Below, piece by piece: positions 21,156-33,090 of a DNA stretch of 64,000 nt; positions within the stretch are counted from its first letter, which is position 1; each line of letters starts with the position of its first letter. The notes under the pieces were generated by a model, which did no database searches, was not told the DNA's origin, and was given only the letters and a program-made list of their open reading frames with translations. The position numbers and the translations under genes are program-made. The DNA is from Gonatopus flavifemur (Eukaryota; Arthropoda; Insecta; Hymenoptera; Dryinidae): positions 372,001 to 436,000 of the forward strand of contig JAFFJZ010000052.1 of NCBI GenBank assembly GCA_018340375.1. Reading direction: 5' to 3'.

Positions 21156-22641
21156 GATGAATAGCTAATAATCCCGCGTATAAATTGAGAACTCAAAATT
21201 CTATAAGTTAATTTGAAGATTCACCATCAATTTAGGTAATAGAAAGAATTAACCTACGTTGATGAAGAGGGTGTTTTCCAAATATGACGAGGGCGATAAT
21301 TATTACGTTGACCGATAAGTTTTGATCCAATGATTGTCGATATGATCGATTGATTAAATTATAAAAACAATTACGGGACCGATTTCAGTGGAAAGTCAAT
21401 GCCCTGTCAAGAACACGCTTGAGTTGCGATTTCAATTTACTGAGCAGAGGATTGGAATGCATGAAGATGAAGTAGAGAGATTCAAATAACATTCGGGAAT
21501 GACTGATCAATTTGAATCACAGCGAATTGATGGTGATTATAATGGGAGATGATAAAATGAAATCACAATAATCAATGATATAAGAACGAAATTTGTGAAT
21601 CACATTAATCATGTTTTTAATGTATTTCAGTGAATAGAGTTTGGAATAAATTCATTTCAAACCAGTTAGAAATTGAGGAAGATACAAATTGTGAATATTC
21701 AAACTTTTGGAATCGGAATGAATATGAATATTGGTATGAATTGTGTATTCAAAATAAGAGAATAATACAAAAGATTTGATCAGAATTCAACAAGGTTATG
21801 ACTTCAATATAATGATATGAGTAGAATATCAAGGTTAGAGTTTTTGTATTAAGAATCAAAATATTGTACTCGTGACGACCAATGAAGAGGATATTTCGAG
21901 AGGATTATTCTGGACTAAATTTATGAATTAATTAGAATGAGAGAATGTATGAGTTAGACTGAATATGCGAATCAAATTTAAACCATGGTGACGATAATGT
22001 AAATCGCTTGAGAAAAATCAATATCGGAATTAACGTTCAATTACAGAATGGAATTCAATTTGGAGTAGAAAATTATAATTAGAAATGGGTTGTAGTGAAA
22101 AACCCTGAAGATGTGAAAAGAATTGACTTATCTGGTTGATCTCGAACGAAGTCGAGGTAATAGAAGTCGAAAATGATTAGGATGATTTCTTTGGCGTCCG
22201 TCTGATGATTTTCCTCATGAATTTCCCACAGAATTGAAGATGAGTGAATGAGAAATCCGATAAAAAAAACTTCCAGCTTTGGTAAGGGTAGCCAGAAGTA
22301 TTGATTGAAATGAGTCTCTCGCGTTGATTTTTGAATTTCTTTGAAAGCTCCAGAGATTCTTTCAATCATCTCAACTGTTCGGAGTAAAGAGTTTCCAAAA
22401 TCTTCCTTGGTTCCGTGCAGAAAATCTTTCTTTACTCTTACTATGATGAATCAATTGAGATAGAGTGAATATCATCTAGTGGTTGAGCATCGGCAAAGAA
22501 GGTAGCTGTTGATTAACCATGACACTGGTCACACCGATACACAGTTCTCGTACTCGGTATTGTTTAAAGTTCTTGCATTGTGCAACTTGAACTGATTCCA
22601 AATGATATAAATCCTCCCCGATTAGCCTGATTGCTCCGAGC
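21156..22641. other. Presumed leader of the BEL/Pao element
   Basis: No gene or clear repeat was found between the primer-binding site and the gag start. The sequence is AT-rich with many GAAT motifs. About 1.5 kb is long for a leader, so an unrecognised insertion may be included. Confidence 0.35.
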
Positions 22642-22659
22642 ATTCGGCTCGAAGGACCA
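22642..22659 (-). promoter_or_regulatory. Primer-binding site complementary to tRNA-Tyr
   Basis: On the minus strand this reads TGGTCCTTCGAGCCGAAT. Its reverse complement matches the 3' end of animal tRNA-Tyr, ending GGCTCGAAGGA plus CCA, except for one base. It lies two bases from a sequence ending in CA on the minus strand (plus-strand TG at 22662-22663), as expected just downstream of a 5' LTR. This also supports the minus-strand orientation of the element. Confidence 0.75.
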
Positions 22660-22663
22660 GATG

Positions 22664-23214
22664 TTCATAATCGAACTCGTTCTTGCAATTAGCAAGTAGG
22701 GAAGGTTGAATAAAAGGAAACTTCTGAGTTCGGTTTACTCGCGCACATTTTAATTAAGATTTTTGTCAAGGAGAGGTGTACCGTGTCAAGTTCAAGCGAG
22801 TACTAATTTGACTATGTAACAAGGTCTGTATCTGCGATGATGTATCATGGTTATACATAGAAGAAAAGGGAAGTGACGAGCGTGTAGTCATTCCTCAGGG
22901 ATGATAATTATATGTAATGAGTTAGATTTCAACGTAGAGGAATCAGACATCCTTCCACAATTATTAGCTTGAACGGTTGGGAATCTAATCGAATCAGCAA
23001 TGGCCGATCCGGTGAATCGCATGGTCACGTGTTCTCAAATTATAAATCACGATGATGAATGTCTGTCATCCGTGGGTATATCCGTATCGATTATTGTTAT
23101 CTCACGGTTATTCTCAATTGTCAACATGCAGCCGATAATATTTGAGCGACTGTACAATTTATAATGTCATATGTTACATGAAATGAAGTGAAAATCAAGT
23201 GCCTCGTGCTGCCA

Positions 23215-23216
<2 letters not shown>
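22664..23216. other. Probable 5' LTR region, far boundary unknown
   Basis: This region lies upstream of the primer-binding site on the minus strand and should contain the 5' LTR of the BEL/Pao relic. No second copy of it is visible near 15.7 kb, so length and ends cannot be set from the sequence. Confidence 0.35.

Positions 23217-23251
<35 letters not shown>
23217..23251. repeat. (TA)n microsatellite
   Basis: An uninterrupted run of about 17 TA dinucleotides. A TA tract is a frequent landing site for TA-targeting elements, but no element is seen in this one. Confidence 0.95.
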
Positions 23252-23253
<2 letters not shown>

Positions 23254-24740
23254 TCTTCCTTGATATTATCCCCTGAGCAATCCTCGGTCCTGACACATTA
23301 TTACCCTATGAAGTATAGACGTCATCGCGTAATATTCCAGTGGTCGAGACTATATCCCATCAGCAATGAAGTTCATTTCCTACAGCTGAACTTCTATCTC
23401 AGGCAAATCCAGCGATCTCATTCAGCCAGGATACCAAAAAATCTTCGTAATGAACTTAAACATTTTTTTCCGTGAAGAATTTGGAATAATGGTGAGAATT
23501 TATGCGCTGTATTGCAGCCCCCATTTGGAATTCCAAAAACTTCACCTAATTGAAATGATTCGGGATGCCAAATTACATGTTTCAATCATCACCACTATCC
23601 AACATATATGCGTTCCGTACTTCTTCGACCGGTTTTTGTCCACTCTTCGTGGCAGCGACCATATTGGCTGATTCGTCGTCATGCTTGAAAAACACCATAC
23701 AGCATTGAAAAACAAACGCTTGAGAGATAATTTTGACCAGTCTTCAAGATATTCACCCAACAAACAACTGGCAGTTCAGTACCATTGAAGAGCCATCACT
23801 AGCCCTTCAAAACGCCTCCAGTTGTGTTTGCTTCCCGAAGTACTTGACTCAGTCGCGCCCACGAATACTTCAGAAGACTTCCCTATCTTCAACATTGAAA
23901 TGTGCAAGTGCGATAGCCGATTTGACATAGGATGGCATATACATACATTGAGACCTGTGTCGAGATCAAAATTGAGACTGGAAACTTATGTTACTTCATT
24001 TTTCCAAAAAGATTTTCCATTCACATGATTCGATCACATTGCACACACACGGGAAGAAACGAACTATTAATTCCACCGGAGCTTGGGTTACTATATGGAC
24101 AGCAAGGAGTATCTGTCACCTTCACCGGAATTCATCAACAGGTTATCAGAAAAACGGTCAATTTTCATAAGAATTCTGGTGAAGGTGTCAGATATTTCCT
24201 GCTGTCTATATAACAATCACAGCTTCGATAGAATCAAAAGCTTATTCTTCTCGTGCAAAAGCCCAACTTCGCTCGCGAGTTTGATTTGATTAATAGGTTC
24301 ATAACTTCGATAGAACCGATATCGATCATTTTTAGGCGCTCATCAGTATACGTAGTATACCAGCACGGAGTGCCTATCGCACCCGCCATCGTACCCTCTG
24401 ACCGTATCTTCTCAAATATTCGAGTAATCTAATTGGGAGTTGGATAGTTTTTGATTTCATGCGGTACTGATTGATAATCCGTGGGGTTGTCTGTGTGTCT
24501 GTCTGTCTCTCTGTCTGTTGGACTGCAACATATAGGGGACCTTCTTCAAACCCTTCCCCAAGGACCATTTGGTTTTTGTTGGAATCGGACGGGTCATTCC
24601 ATTCTTTTCATTTCTTCCTAAAAAAAAGGTGATCTCGGAGAAAATTTTCTCCGCCGTAGACATATATATATATATATATACACGAGTCATTTTCTCCGCA
24701 GGCTTTGAATATTCGTTACTCTGGCTTAAATCGACGGATT
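23252..24740. other. No recognised gene; short simple repeats
   Basis: Several open frames of 60-95 codons overlap on the plus strand without family resemblance. A CTGT-rich tract lies near 24490-24520 and a short AT run at 24661-24680. I see no TIRs or splice-linked exons. Confidence 0.35.
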
Positions 24741-24856
24741 ATTATGAAAGGTGAGTTCTAGGGGTTTTCGAGGGTGCTGAATCTGAATCTGCAGTCAGAA
24801 ACCGAATCCAAACTGGCGAACGTGAATTCAGTCATTTCCGCATTTGTGGACAGATT

Positions 24857-24916
24857 CATATGAAACATGAATCACATGAAACATAATTCACATGAAACAT
24901 AATTCACATGAAACAG
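24857..24916. repeat. 16-bp tandem repeat, about 3.5 units
   Basis: The unit ATGAAACATAATTCAC recurs in tandem, with a first variant copy (ATGAAACATGAATCAC) and a final partial copy (ATGAAACAGG). It directly precedes the satellite. Confidence 0.85.
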
Positions 24917-26330
24917 GATAGGCATCTAGCATGGACTTGGATATTTTTCATATCATCTAGCACGCTGTGGGAATATTGACCTGACATCTGACATACTCTA
25001 GGATGTTCTTGCAACAATCTAGCATCAGATTAGATTTTTTGGCCAACATCTGGGACCATGTGAGATTATTCTGCTACCATTTAACAGATACTTGGATTTC
25101 TTCGCTTCCATCAAGCATCCTGTGGGAGTATTCACTTGAGATTCAACATATTCTGTGATCTTTTTGCTACCATCTAGCACCAGTTCGAATTCTCTTGCCA
25201 TCATCCAGCATCCTCTGAGCTGCTTTCCATACCGTCCAATGCCCTCTTCGATTATGTGAGATTTCAGGTGAATACTTCCACAGGATGCTCAATGGCAGTG
25301 AAGGAATCTCAGAGGATGTCAGATGCTTGGAAAAAAATTCTATAAAATGCTAGATAAGAGAAAAGACACCAAGGTCGTTGCTAGATGGCGGCAGAAAAAT
25401 TCTGTAAGGTGTCAGATGCTTGGGAAATAATCCTAGAGGATACTGGATGAGAGCGAAAAATTCCAAGTTGTTGCCCGATAACAGCAAAAAAATCAGGGAA
25501 GATGTCAGACGCTCGGCAAATAATTCTATGGGATGCTATATGACAGTGAAAAGTTCCAAGTTGTTGCTAGATAGCAGCAAAAAAATCGGAGAGGATATTG
25601 GATGGTAGGAAAAGCAAACCAGGGGATGCTAGACGATAGTAAAAGAATCAGAACTGGTGCTAGATGATAGCGGAAAAATCACAGAGTTTCTTAGATATCA
25701 GGTGAGTTCTCTCACAGGATGCTTGATGATAGCAGAAAAATCTAAATCTGTGCTAGCTGAAAGCAAAAAAATCTCAGGTTGTATTAGGAGGTAGCAGAAG
25801 AATCTAACCTGGTGCTAAATGGTAGCAAAAAAATCATACAGGAGGCCAGATGAGAGCAAGAAATTTTAAGTCGTTGCCAGATCGTTGCAAAACTCCTGTA
25901 GGATGTCAGTTGTTTGTCAAATAATCTCAGGAGATGCTGAATGAGAGCGAGAAATTCAAAGTTATTGTCAAATGATAGCAAAAAATCAGAGAGGACGTCA
26001 GATGTTCGGTGAATGATCCTACGGGTTGCTATGATGGAAGCAAGAGGTTCCAAGTTATTGCTAGATGGTTGCAAACAAAAGCATACAGGATGTTGGATGG
26101 TAGGAGAAGCAGCCCAGAGGATGCTACATGATAGCAAAGAACTGCAACATAATGCTAGTTGGTAGCGAAAATATCTAAGTTTGTGCTAGATGGTAGCAAA
26201 AGGATCATAGAGTGTGTTAGAGGTTAGGTGAATACTCCCACAGGATGCTAGATGATAGCAAAACAATCATAGAGGATGTTAGGTGTCAGAGAAACAATCC
26301 TAGAAGTTGCTCGATGTTCTATACATGATC
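24917..26330. repeat. Satellite array, 31-bp monomers in 93-bp units, with an orientation switch
   Basis: Degenerate monomers of about 31 bp resemble GATGCTAGATGATAGCAAAA. In the right part, the variant starting GTCAGATGCTTGG recurs at 25318, 25411 and 25504, exactly 93 bp apart, and again near 25905, 25997 and 26092 (92 and 95 bp). This gives a three-monomer higher-order unit. Left of about 25245 the same monomers run in the opposite orientation (CATCTAGCA, TTTTTGCTACCATC). The array is therefore a large imperfect palindrome. No open frame of note. Confidence 0.8.
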
Positions 26331-28740
26331 CATTGGATACATACGACACATTCTTTATATGGGTCATGTAAGACTCATACACGCCTGTTATATGAATCTC
26401 ACCCGCCTCATATGTCACGTTCGGGAAATTCCGATATATATCATTTCACGATCATTTCAATTTAGTTCCATCAATATTTCAAAATTATCCGGTCGGATTC
26501 CACATTTTGCCGATGTATCGGAATTCCGCGAACGTCGACTGAGCGTCGAAGGGCGCTGAAGACTCCTCTATCCTTGTCCATTCCTTCTTTTCCCCTATCG
26601 CTTTCCTTCTTCTCTACGTTGTAGCGTTGCTTAAGGGCGCGATTCACGCGCGTCGTAGAGAACTCTCTTCTCTTCTTCTACTCTCATAATCATCACACTC
26701 TTACACATGGCTGATTGGAGTCCCGCATACATGCAACTATTTGCGTGTATGCGTGACTCTACGTTGCATGTGTAACGGGTGTACGATTTTCTCTCACCTT
26801 TCTTCCTTCCTACGTTGTTGTTTCGGGTCGGGGATGCCGGTGATACGGAAGCCCCATCAGGGATTCATACTTTACCCTGGTGGAAATCCTAAAAGTGTAC
26901 CCGTGTTTCCATTTTTCGAGCCATGAACGGATGAGTTAGGCCGTTCTGCTCGAAAAATGGATACGCACTGGAGCCCTTTTGCTGTCGTCGGTTTCCTCTT
27001 TCCCTGGGCACAATTCCTCGGGCGGGGATGCGAGAGAGAAAGTCTTAGAGAGTCGCGTTTTTCCTTAAGTTCGTTCCAACATCAAATTAAACTCCATTTT
27101 TCAGTTTCTCACCTACGTTTCGAAAAAGGCACAAATTTATATTCATGACGAATGATTACAAATCCTACGACTGAACCGGCGATCCAAGTGTGAACAAGTT
27201 TTCCGAATCATTGTCATAGTGAAAGTCCAGCTTGGAAACGCAGTACTTAACATCTTGATTCCCAACATAATCACGACAATGCTGGTCAGTGTAAATCATC
27301 TCTTCTCTTTTTTATGCTCAATTTTTCCATTCTCTCTTATACTATTCTTCTACCCCCCCCCCCCCGTCAGAGAAAAATTGATAACGTTAACTAAACTCGT
27401 AGTACAAACCTTCTGTTCTGGTATTCATAGAGGTTTATTATTTCACATTTTTCATTTCTCCTAAAAATGTATACAAATTGTCACGAATTCTACGTTTGTT
27501 CCATGCGAATAGAATTGATTCATCACGATCGAAAATTGTGTTGAGAGGAAAATTTTTATTCATCAATTATTCAAATGAATATAGTTCTCATCAAATCCAG
27601 ATGCCTCGAATTGTATTACAAGAGAGCAATGAAAGGATTCATAAACTTTCAAATAACTAGAATTCCGTTCCCTACCTACCCTAGATTTTTAATCTTCAAC
27701 GGGAAGGGTGTTTCGACACCCTTAAAAAGGGCAGAATTTAAATCCACCACGGTATATCGGTCTTCCGCTCGGGCAGATACACCTCATTACAGACGCCACG
27801 CTGGCCTTCATCCACCATACAACGTTAGTTTGACGACATCTTTAGTCGTTTCCTCCACCGTCGTAACACATATATGTTCTCCGCAAAGTTCATCTGATTC
27901 ATATCTTCCTTCTCCCCACCATAACATGCTCTCCACGTTGATTCTATTCTGGCGTCCCTATGTTATACGTATATGATATAAACAAAAAATGTAATTGGAA
28001 GAAAAATTTTTTCCTGAATTGAAAATGTTTTTTGGCCATATATCCTATCTTGTAGCTCAAATATACCAAATAATTATGGTGTTTCCTTTTCTCCGCACAA
28101 TCCCGTCGTTCTTGGTCTATGTCGATTCCTAGATACTTTATTCTCAAGCTATATAACTCGCCGTATCTTTGGAATGGCCAGAGCACAAAAATTTCTTTCC
28201 AACAATGACAATTGTCGGGAGAAGTGAAAAAAATGTGTACTAATTCCCAGTGCAGTTAGATAAAAATGCCTAGATTACTTCATATACCTTTATCCTGGTG
28301 TGAAGAGATTTGAATTCAATTATTGATTCTGAAAATTTGAAAATAGATTATGTACAAACACTGACAGAAAAGAGTCTTCTGGCAATGAGATATTCCACCC
28401 AATAGTATTCATTGAAAATTTCTTCGAGTTAATGGAATTCCGAGCTAACGAATGAACTGACTTTCCACTCGATGGAATACTCCATATACTCAGAAGCCAT
28501 TCCATTCAATTTGTGATAAAATTCCATGCAGGGCTGTTATTGGCTCAGCCGGGCCGCCTGGAAATGCCACTGAACGGCCCTCCTCCCAGTAAGAGTATAA
28601 TTTATCGAAAAAGTAGAATTCTCCAATCGATGCTTGGATTCTCTTGAAACAGCAGTGCTCCTTCGACACATCATCATATAGTGCGATATGCACCATATGT
28701 GTAGTACAGTGTTATAACATAGTAGCGTATATAGTGCATA
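26331..28740. other. No recognised gene; spacer with a C tract and a short hairpin
   Basis: The region holds pyrimidine-rich stretches and a run of about 14 C at 27352-27365. A short hairpin has the arms CCATTTTTCGAG (about 26908-26919) and CTCGAAAAATGG (about 26948-26960). Open frames up to 133 codons (27575-27976) show no family resemblance. Host regulatory or UTR sequence is possible but unsupported. Confidence 0.3.
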
Positions 28741-28866
28741 CACAATGAAAAATTTTGCGTCATTTTTCCATGATACAATTTGGTGTATTGGATTGACACA
28801 AAAAACTGTTGGATATTCCACATAAAATGTGTATTACAGGAAAATGACGCGAAATTTTTCACTGTG
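28741..28866. mobile_element. Short palindromic MITE (126 bp), TA-flanked
   Basis: TA flanks lie at 28739-28740 and 28867-28868. The left arm reads CACAATGAAAAATTTTGCGTC and the right arm, in reverse complement, CACAGTGAAAAATTTCGCGTC, followed by a shared ATTTTCC block. It is among the smallest of the TA-flanked MITEs here that start with CAC. Confidence 0.8.
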
Positions 28867-29059
28867 TATAGTGTGTTACATATTAGAACAGGGTTGAAAA
28901 AAAGCCGGTTTTTTTAGATTTTATCCAGGCCAGTGGATAAAATTGGTTAAAATTGGTCAAAATCGGTAAAATTTGGTTGAAATTGGTCAAAATTGGCTGA
29001 AATACTCAAATTTTTCATTTTATCTGTTTATTTCATTATAATGTGTATGGAATAGGATA

Positions 29060-29320
29060 GAGGCGTGCGAATCGTGTTTTTTGACTCATGAATCGAGTCG
29101 AATTGGATCAAATTTTCCGAATCGAATCGAATTCCAACACCAAAAATGCATCAAAAGTATTTCACGAAGGCTTTTTTCACCTTTGCTGATCGGAAATCGA
29201 ATTCTTGCGATTCGACATTTCCAAATATTTCGTATACGAATTCTTGATGTTCGACAACGAATCGAATCGAATATTGCGGATTCGATTTGATTCGATTTCG
29301 AATGATTCACACAACTCTAG
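29060..29320. repeat. Sub-terminal GAATCGAATCGA-rich inverted repeat of the hAT element
   Basis: Multiple copies of the palindromic motif ATTCGAATC or AATCGAATCGA occur in both orientations. The two outer blocks (GTGCGAATCGTG near 29066 and GATTCACACAAC near 29303) are related in inverse. Sub-terminal repeats of this type often bind the transposase in hAT elements; binding here is inference. Confidence 0.5.
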
Positions 29321-29775
29321 AATAGGATGAAACAGATTACCCTGGTCAAAGTTGCATAGCGATTCGTAAGAAAATGTTCTTGCTATGAAACATTATGGAT
29401 TCTGCAACAGGAGGATATTCATAACGTTTCATAGTGAAAATTGTAAAAATAATTTTTCATTAGGTCTCAATCTGGTGAAAAAAGGTATCGATAACACGAT
29501 AGTTAAATCAATAACACGGTTTGGAATGAGTATATTCCTGAAATAATATCCAATATATTATGATGAATACATATTTTATTACATCAAGTATATTGGCACG
29601 TATTTAAGATAAACATATATACTAATAACTTTTTTTCAATAAAGCCGTCCTGATATCACAAAGAATTGCAAAAATCATAGAGAAAGACCTTTGGTTCCAT
29701 CATAATTTAAAAGTTACAATATGTCATTTCTTAGATATGAATAAGTGAATATTGCGAAAATAAATAATTTGAATT

Positions 29776-32637
29776 TCAATCTTCATCTTCTCCGTGGTTG
29801 ATATTTTTATTCAATGTTTTATAAATTGATACGAGTTTGGACGTTTTTTCGTTTCCCAAACGATTTCGTGTGTGATTTTGAATATAGCTCAAATTGGAGA
29901 AAATTCGTTCAATAGAACCTGAGCTTGCTACACTATTCATTAGAATTAAAACGAAATTTACAAACTCTTTATTAATTTCTTGAATTTTCAAAAGGGATTT
30001 CCACCATGCAGTAGGAGTAAGATCATCACAAATTTCCTTCGAAAAATGCGATTCAGGGAATGGATAAGTTTGTGCCTCAAAATTCACAATCATAGGCATA
30101 AACTGAACATCAATTTCATTTTTCAACCATTCTATCGCTTCACTTCGTTGTTCAGCAGTTAAAGATAATCCTTTATTGATGTATTTTGGATTCAGCATAT
30201 AAGCTACCATATGGGCAGGTGTTATTGACTGCTGCATCCGTTTCTTCAAGATGGTTTCTTGCTCTTTTGACTGTAAATTCTCATTCTAAAGGCAAAAAAA
30301 AAAAACACTGTAATTCATGTTAGTAGAGCCTACAAATAAAAATAAAAATTCGACTACATTTTGATTTATTTCGTTCGGATTTAAATTTAGTTAAATAAGA
30401 AGCATGGATTGATAAATCAAAGTTTAATGCGAAAAAATTCTTAATATCACACGGAGAACACTATTAATATGAATTAGGATGTTTATATTACAACTGTGGT
30501 ACATACTCCATTATGGTGGGAAAAACCACGAATATGCGATAGTGTACCATAAGTCTCTTCGAATTCAAGATGCGGCTTGATGACCGTACACAGAGAAAAA
30601 GATATAGGAATTTTTACTATTCTTCATGCTAAACCTGAAACAGGAAGGTTGGTAGAATCATTTTTTACATGAAAATACGGAAGATTATGAATGAATAGCC
30701 AAATTTTACAAAGCGTATAGTAAAATTTCCCACAGCGTATAGTAAAATTTGGCTATTCATTTATAATCTTCCGTATCCTCATGTAAAAATCGATTTCACA
30801 AACCTTTCTGTTCCAGGTTTAGCATGAAAAATATTGAGAACTCTTATATCTTTTTCTCCGTTTACAGAGAATTATGGTTTCTATTGTCATAATCAAGAAT
30901 AATCTCATGAGTATTATGCTTTTTTGAATAATCTTTAATCTCAATTTTCCTCCGTGTATATTCAATATAAAAAGCTTCATAATATCGAATATACCACAAA
31001 AGAATTTTACTTTGAAAATTATCGTGCAATCCAAATAACTGGTCAATAAGTAGAAATTATCTAAAAAATTATTCCACATACAGTAAAGTTTGTTGGAAAT
31101 ATTATTTGCGATTGCTTTGGAAACCACTGAATTTTCCTGGACTCACAGTGAAATTGTGGAGTCTTTTTTGTCCCACCATTTCATCCTTACTTCAATTTCA
31201 CGGTAATTTCTCAAGTAAAATTCTTCCATTGCATGATTAATTAATAATTGCTCACCTTAATAATATTCAACCAATAAAAAACGGTATCGGATATTGTTGC
31301 ACTCTCAGCTTGGAGTGCATCTAATGCTTCTGAAATTGGTTTTAATTGTTTGCAGAATTGTTTTGCCTCTTTGTATAATCCAATGTTATTCACAGTATTT
31401 ATAATATTTTGGGGGAAATCACATTCATGTTCGTCTACTATTTTCATATAAATATTACGATTATGCAAAATGTTCGTAGACATGTTATTTGGCTGTTCCA
31501 ACGTGTTTCGCCTGGTAACTGTGGTTTCAAAGAATCTTTGTTTTCTTTTAACCATCCATTCGGTTTGTGATGATTGCGAAAATGTTTTTGAACTTTGATA
31601 ACATGTTTCATTATGCTATTCATATTTGATGACAAGTCTTGTCCGGCAAGATTTAAATAATGTGAGGCACAACCATATGAAATAAAAATTTCTGCTTGAT
31701 TCCGATATGATTTCTGCAATTCTTCTCGCATTTCTTTCATTTTTGCTTCATTATCAGAGACAAAACTGTGTACTTTACAACCATATTGCGTTTCCGCTAT
31801 CATTTTTGCTTCTCTAACCAATTCCAAACAATATTCTGCTGTTTCCTCGTTAGATCCAGCATCCACTGCGGACACGATATATGAATTTTCGCCATTCGAT
31901 ACACAATGTGCAATTATTGGATCGTTATGACAATTCGACCAGCCATTCTGCATCAAAGTTACATATTTACCACTAAGATCATTTTTTGCATCTTCTAGGA
32001 GATTGGAATGCACTTCATCGATCAAGACGTTGCCTAACTGTGTACGATTGGGTGGTTTATACCCCGGCCGTAGTGAATGGATCATATTTTCAAATGATTT
32101 GGAATTTGCCACATTAAATGGTATATTGCACCCATAAAAAAATTTTGCAATTGTCAAATCACATTTATCTTTCTGAGCCAAACTTGTTTTAATCATGTAA
32201 TTCGAACTATTTATCTTGGGCTGAATTATCTTTACTTTCTTTACAGATGTGTCATTTTCAGTCGCTCTCGATTTTCTTTTCAACATTTTTTCTTCTGTTC
32301 CATTTTTCTTTTCAATAGCTTCAACATTGAATAAATCACTAATAGCATTATATTTACCATCTTTCTCACATGGAACTTTTTTTGCACATTTGCTTCAATG
32401 AGTTTTCAGTCTACCTGCACGGTTACTGATTATGCTAGCACAATAATTACATTTTTGTTTTTTAGAGGTTTTAGAATCATCTTCGGTATTTTCTACAGTT
32501 GTAAAGTGTTGCCATACAACATCTTTGTGACGACCGGCATATTTTTTCTGCAATGTTGTTTTTGTGTCTTGTATAACCTCTAATTCCGAACTGTCACTTT
32601 CACTTGCAAGATCATCGTGATTCTCACTCTCATCCAT
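29776..32637 (-). pseudogene. hAT transposase with BED zinc finger, one intron, disrupted
   Basis: The start at 32637 begins MDESENHDDLASESDS. A BED-type finger follows at residues about 36-85 (HKDVVWQHF, CNYC, then H and C after the Asn-Arg-Ala-Gly segment). One TGA interrupts the finger's end near 32394. The frame then runs 280 codons (FYGCNIPFNVANSKSFE, then FVSDNEAKM) to a one-base shift near 31475. A donor AAG|GTGAGC at 31255 and an acceptor TTTAG at 30286 define a 970-bp intron. Exon 2 (30285-29776) carries the C-terminal dimerisation domain, including SIERIFSNLSYIQNHTRNRL. The CDS is otherwise colinear with the family. The stop and the frameshift make it non-functional. Confidence 0.88.
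30589..30862. mobile_element. MITE inside the hAT transposase intron
   Basis: TA flanks lie at 30587-30588 and 30863-30864. The arms are CACAGAGAAAAAGATATA at the left and AACGGAGAAAAAGATATA from the right. They continue with ATGCTAAACCTG and a long AGATTATGAATGAATAGCC block to a centre near 30722. It belongs to the same CACxGAGAAAA-ended group as the elements at 34917 and 49993. Confidence 0.85.
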
Positions 32638-33090
32638 GTTGTTAATATCGATTTGTGTATTGATATTGATGAGTGATAATAATATGTATGAATACGTAAA
32701 TTATATTCTATATTTTTCTCTCGATGTTTCCAATTACTTGAACTATACGTCTTTCTGGTCGATTACTAAACTACTGCTCTAAAGATCTTTGTCCATGAAA
32801 TACGTTGAATCGCATCGTTGTGATCGTCGATTGTTGATTGGTCTTTGGTGATGAAATTTGAATTTGGTATAATACTCAATTGTTCCAACTTTGAAACAAA
32901 AATTGTTCGCGAAAATATCACTGAATAAGAACTGACCATTCGACATCTGGTGGTGAAAATAGGCAAGCATTGAGCTCTATATACCAGAGCTGCCAGATGA
33001 GCTCCGACGCTGAGGGGAAATGTACCCCCACCATCACCTCATATATGTATGTGTTGTAAGTGTTACTTACCAATACTTACGACTATTATA

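Larger units (their letters stand above)
15722..22663 (-). mobile_element. BEL/Pao LTR retrotransposon relic, nested insertions
   Basis: Reading on the minus strand, the order is primer-binding site (22642-22659), a leader of about 1.5 kb, gag from 21155, zinc knuckles, A17-type protease, reverse transcriptase, and integrase ending near 15722. This is the BEL/Pao arrangement. The gag is broken by a MITE (19612-20043), and the knuckle-protease junction by a LINE fragment (18410-19268). A 3' LTR is not recognisable. The 5' LTR edge is inferred to lie at 22662 from the adjacent primer site, but its far end is unknown. Confidence 0.85.

Noticed and set aside
25245..26310. Regularly spaced repeats suggestive of a CRISPR array
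   Set aside because: Monomers are contiguous and degenerate with no unique spacers; this is a eukaryotic satellite.
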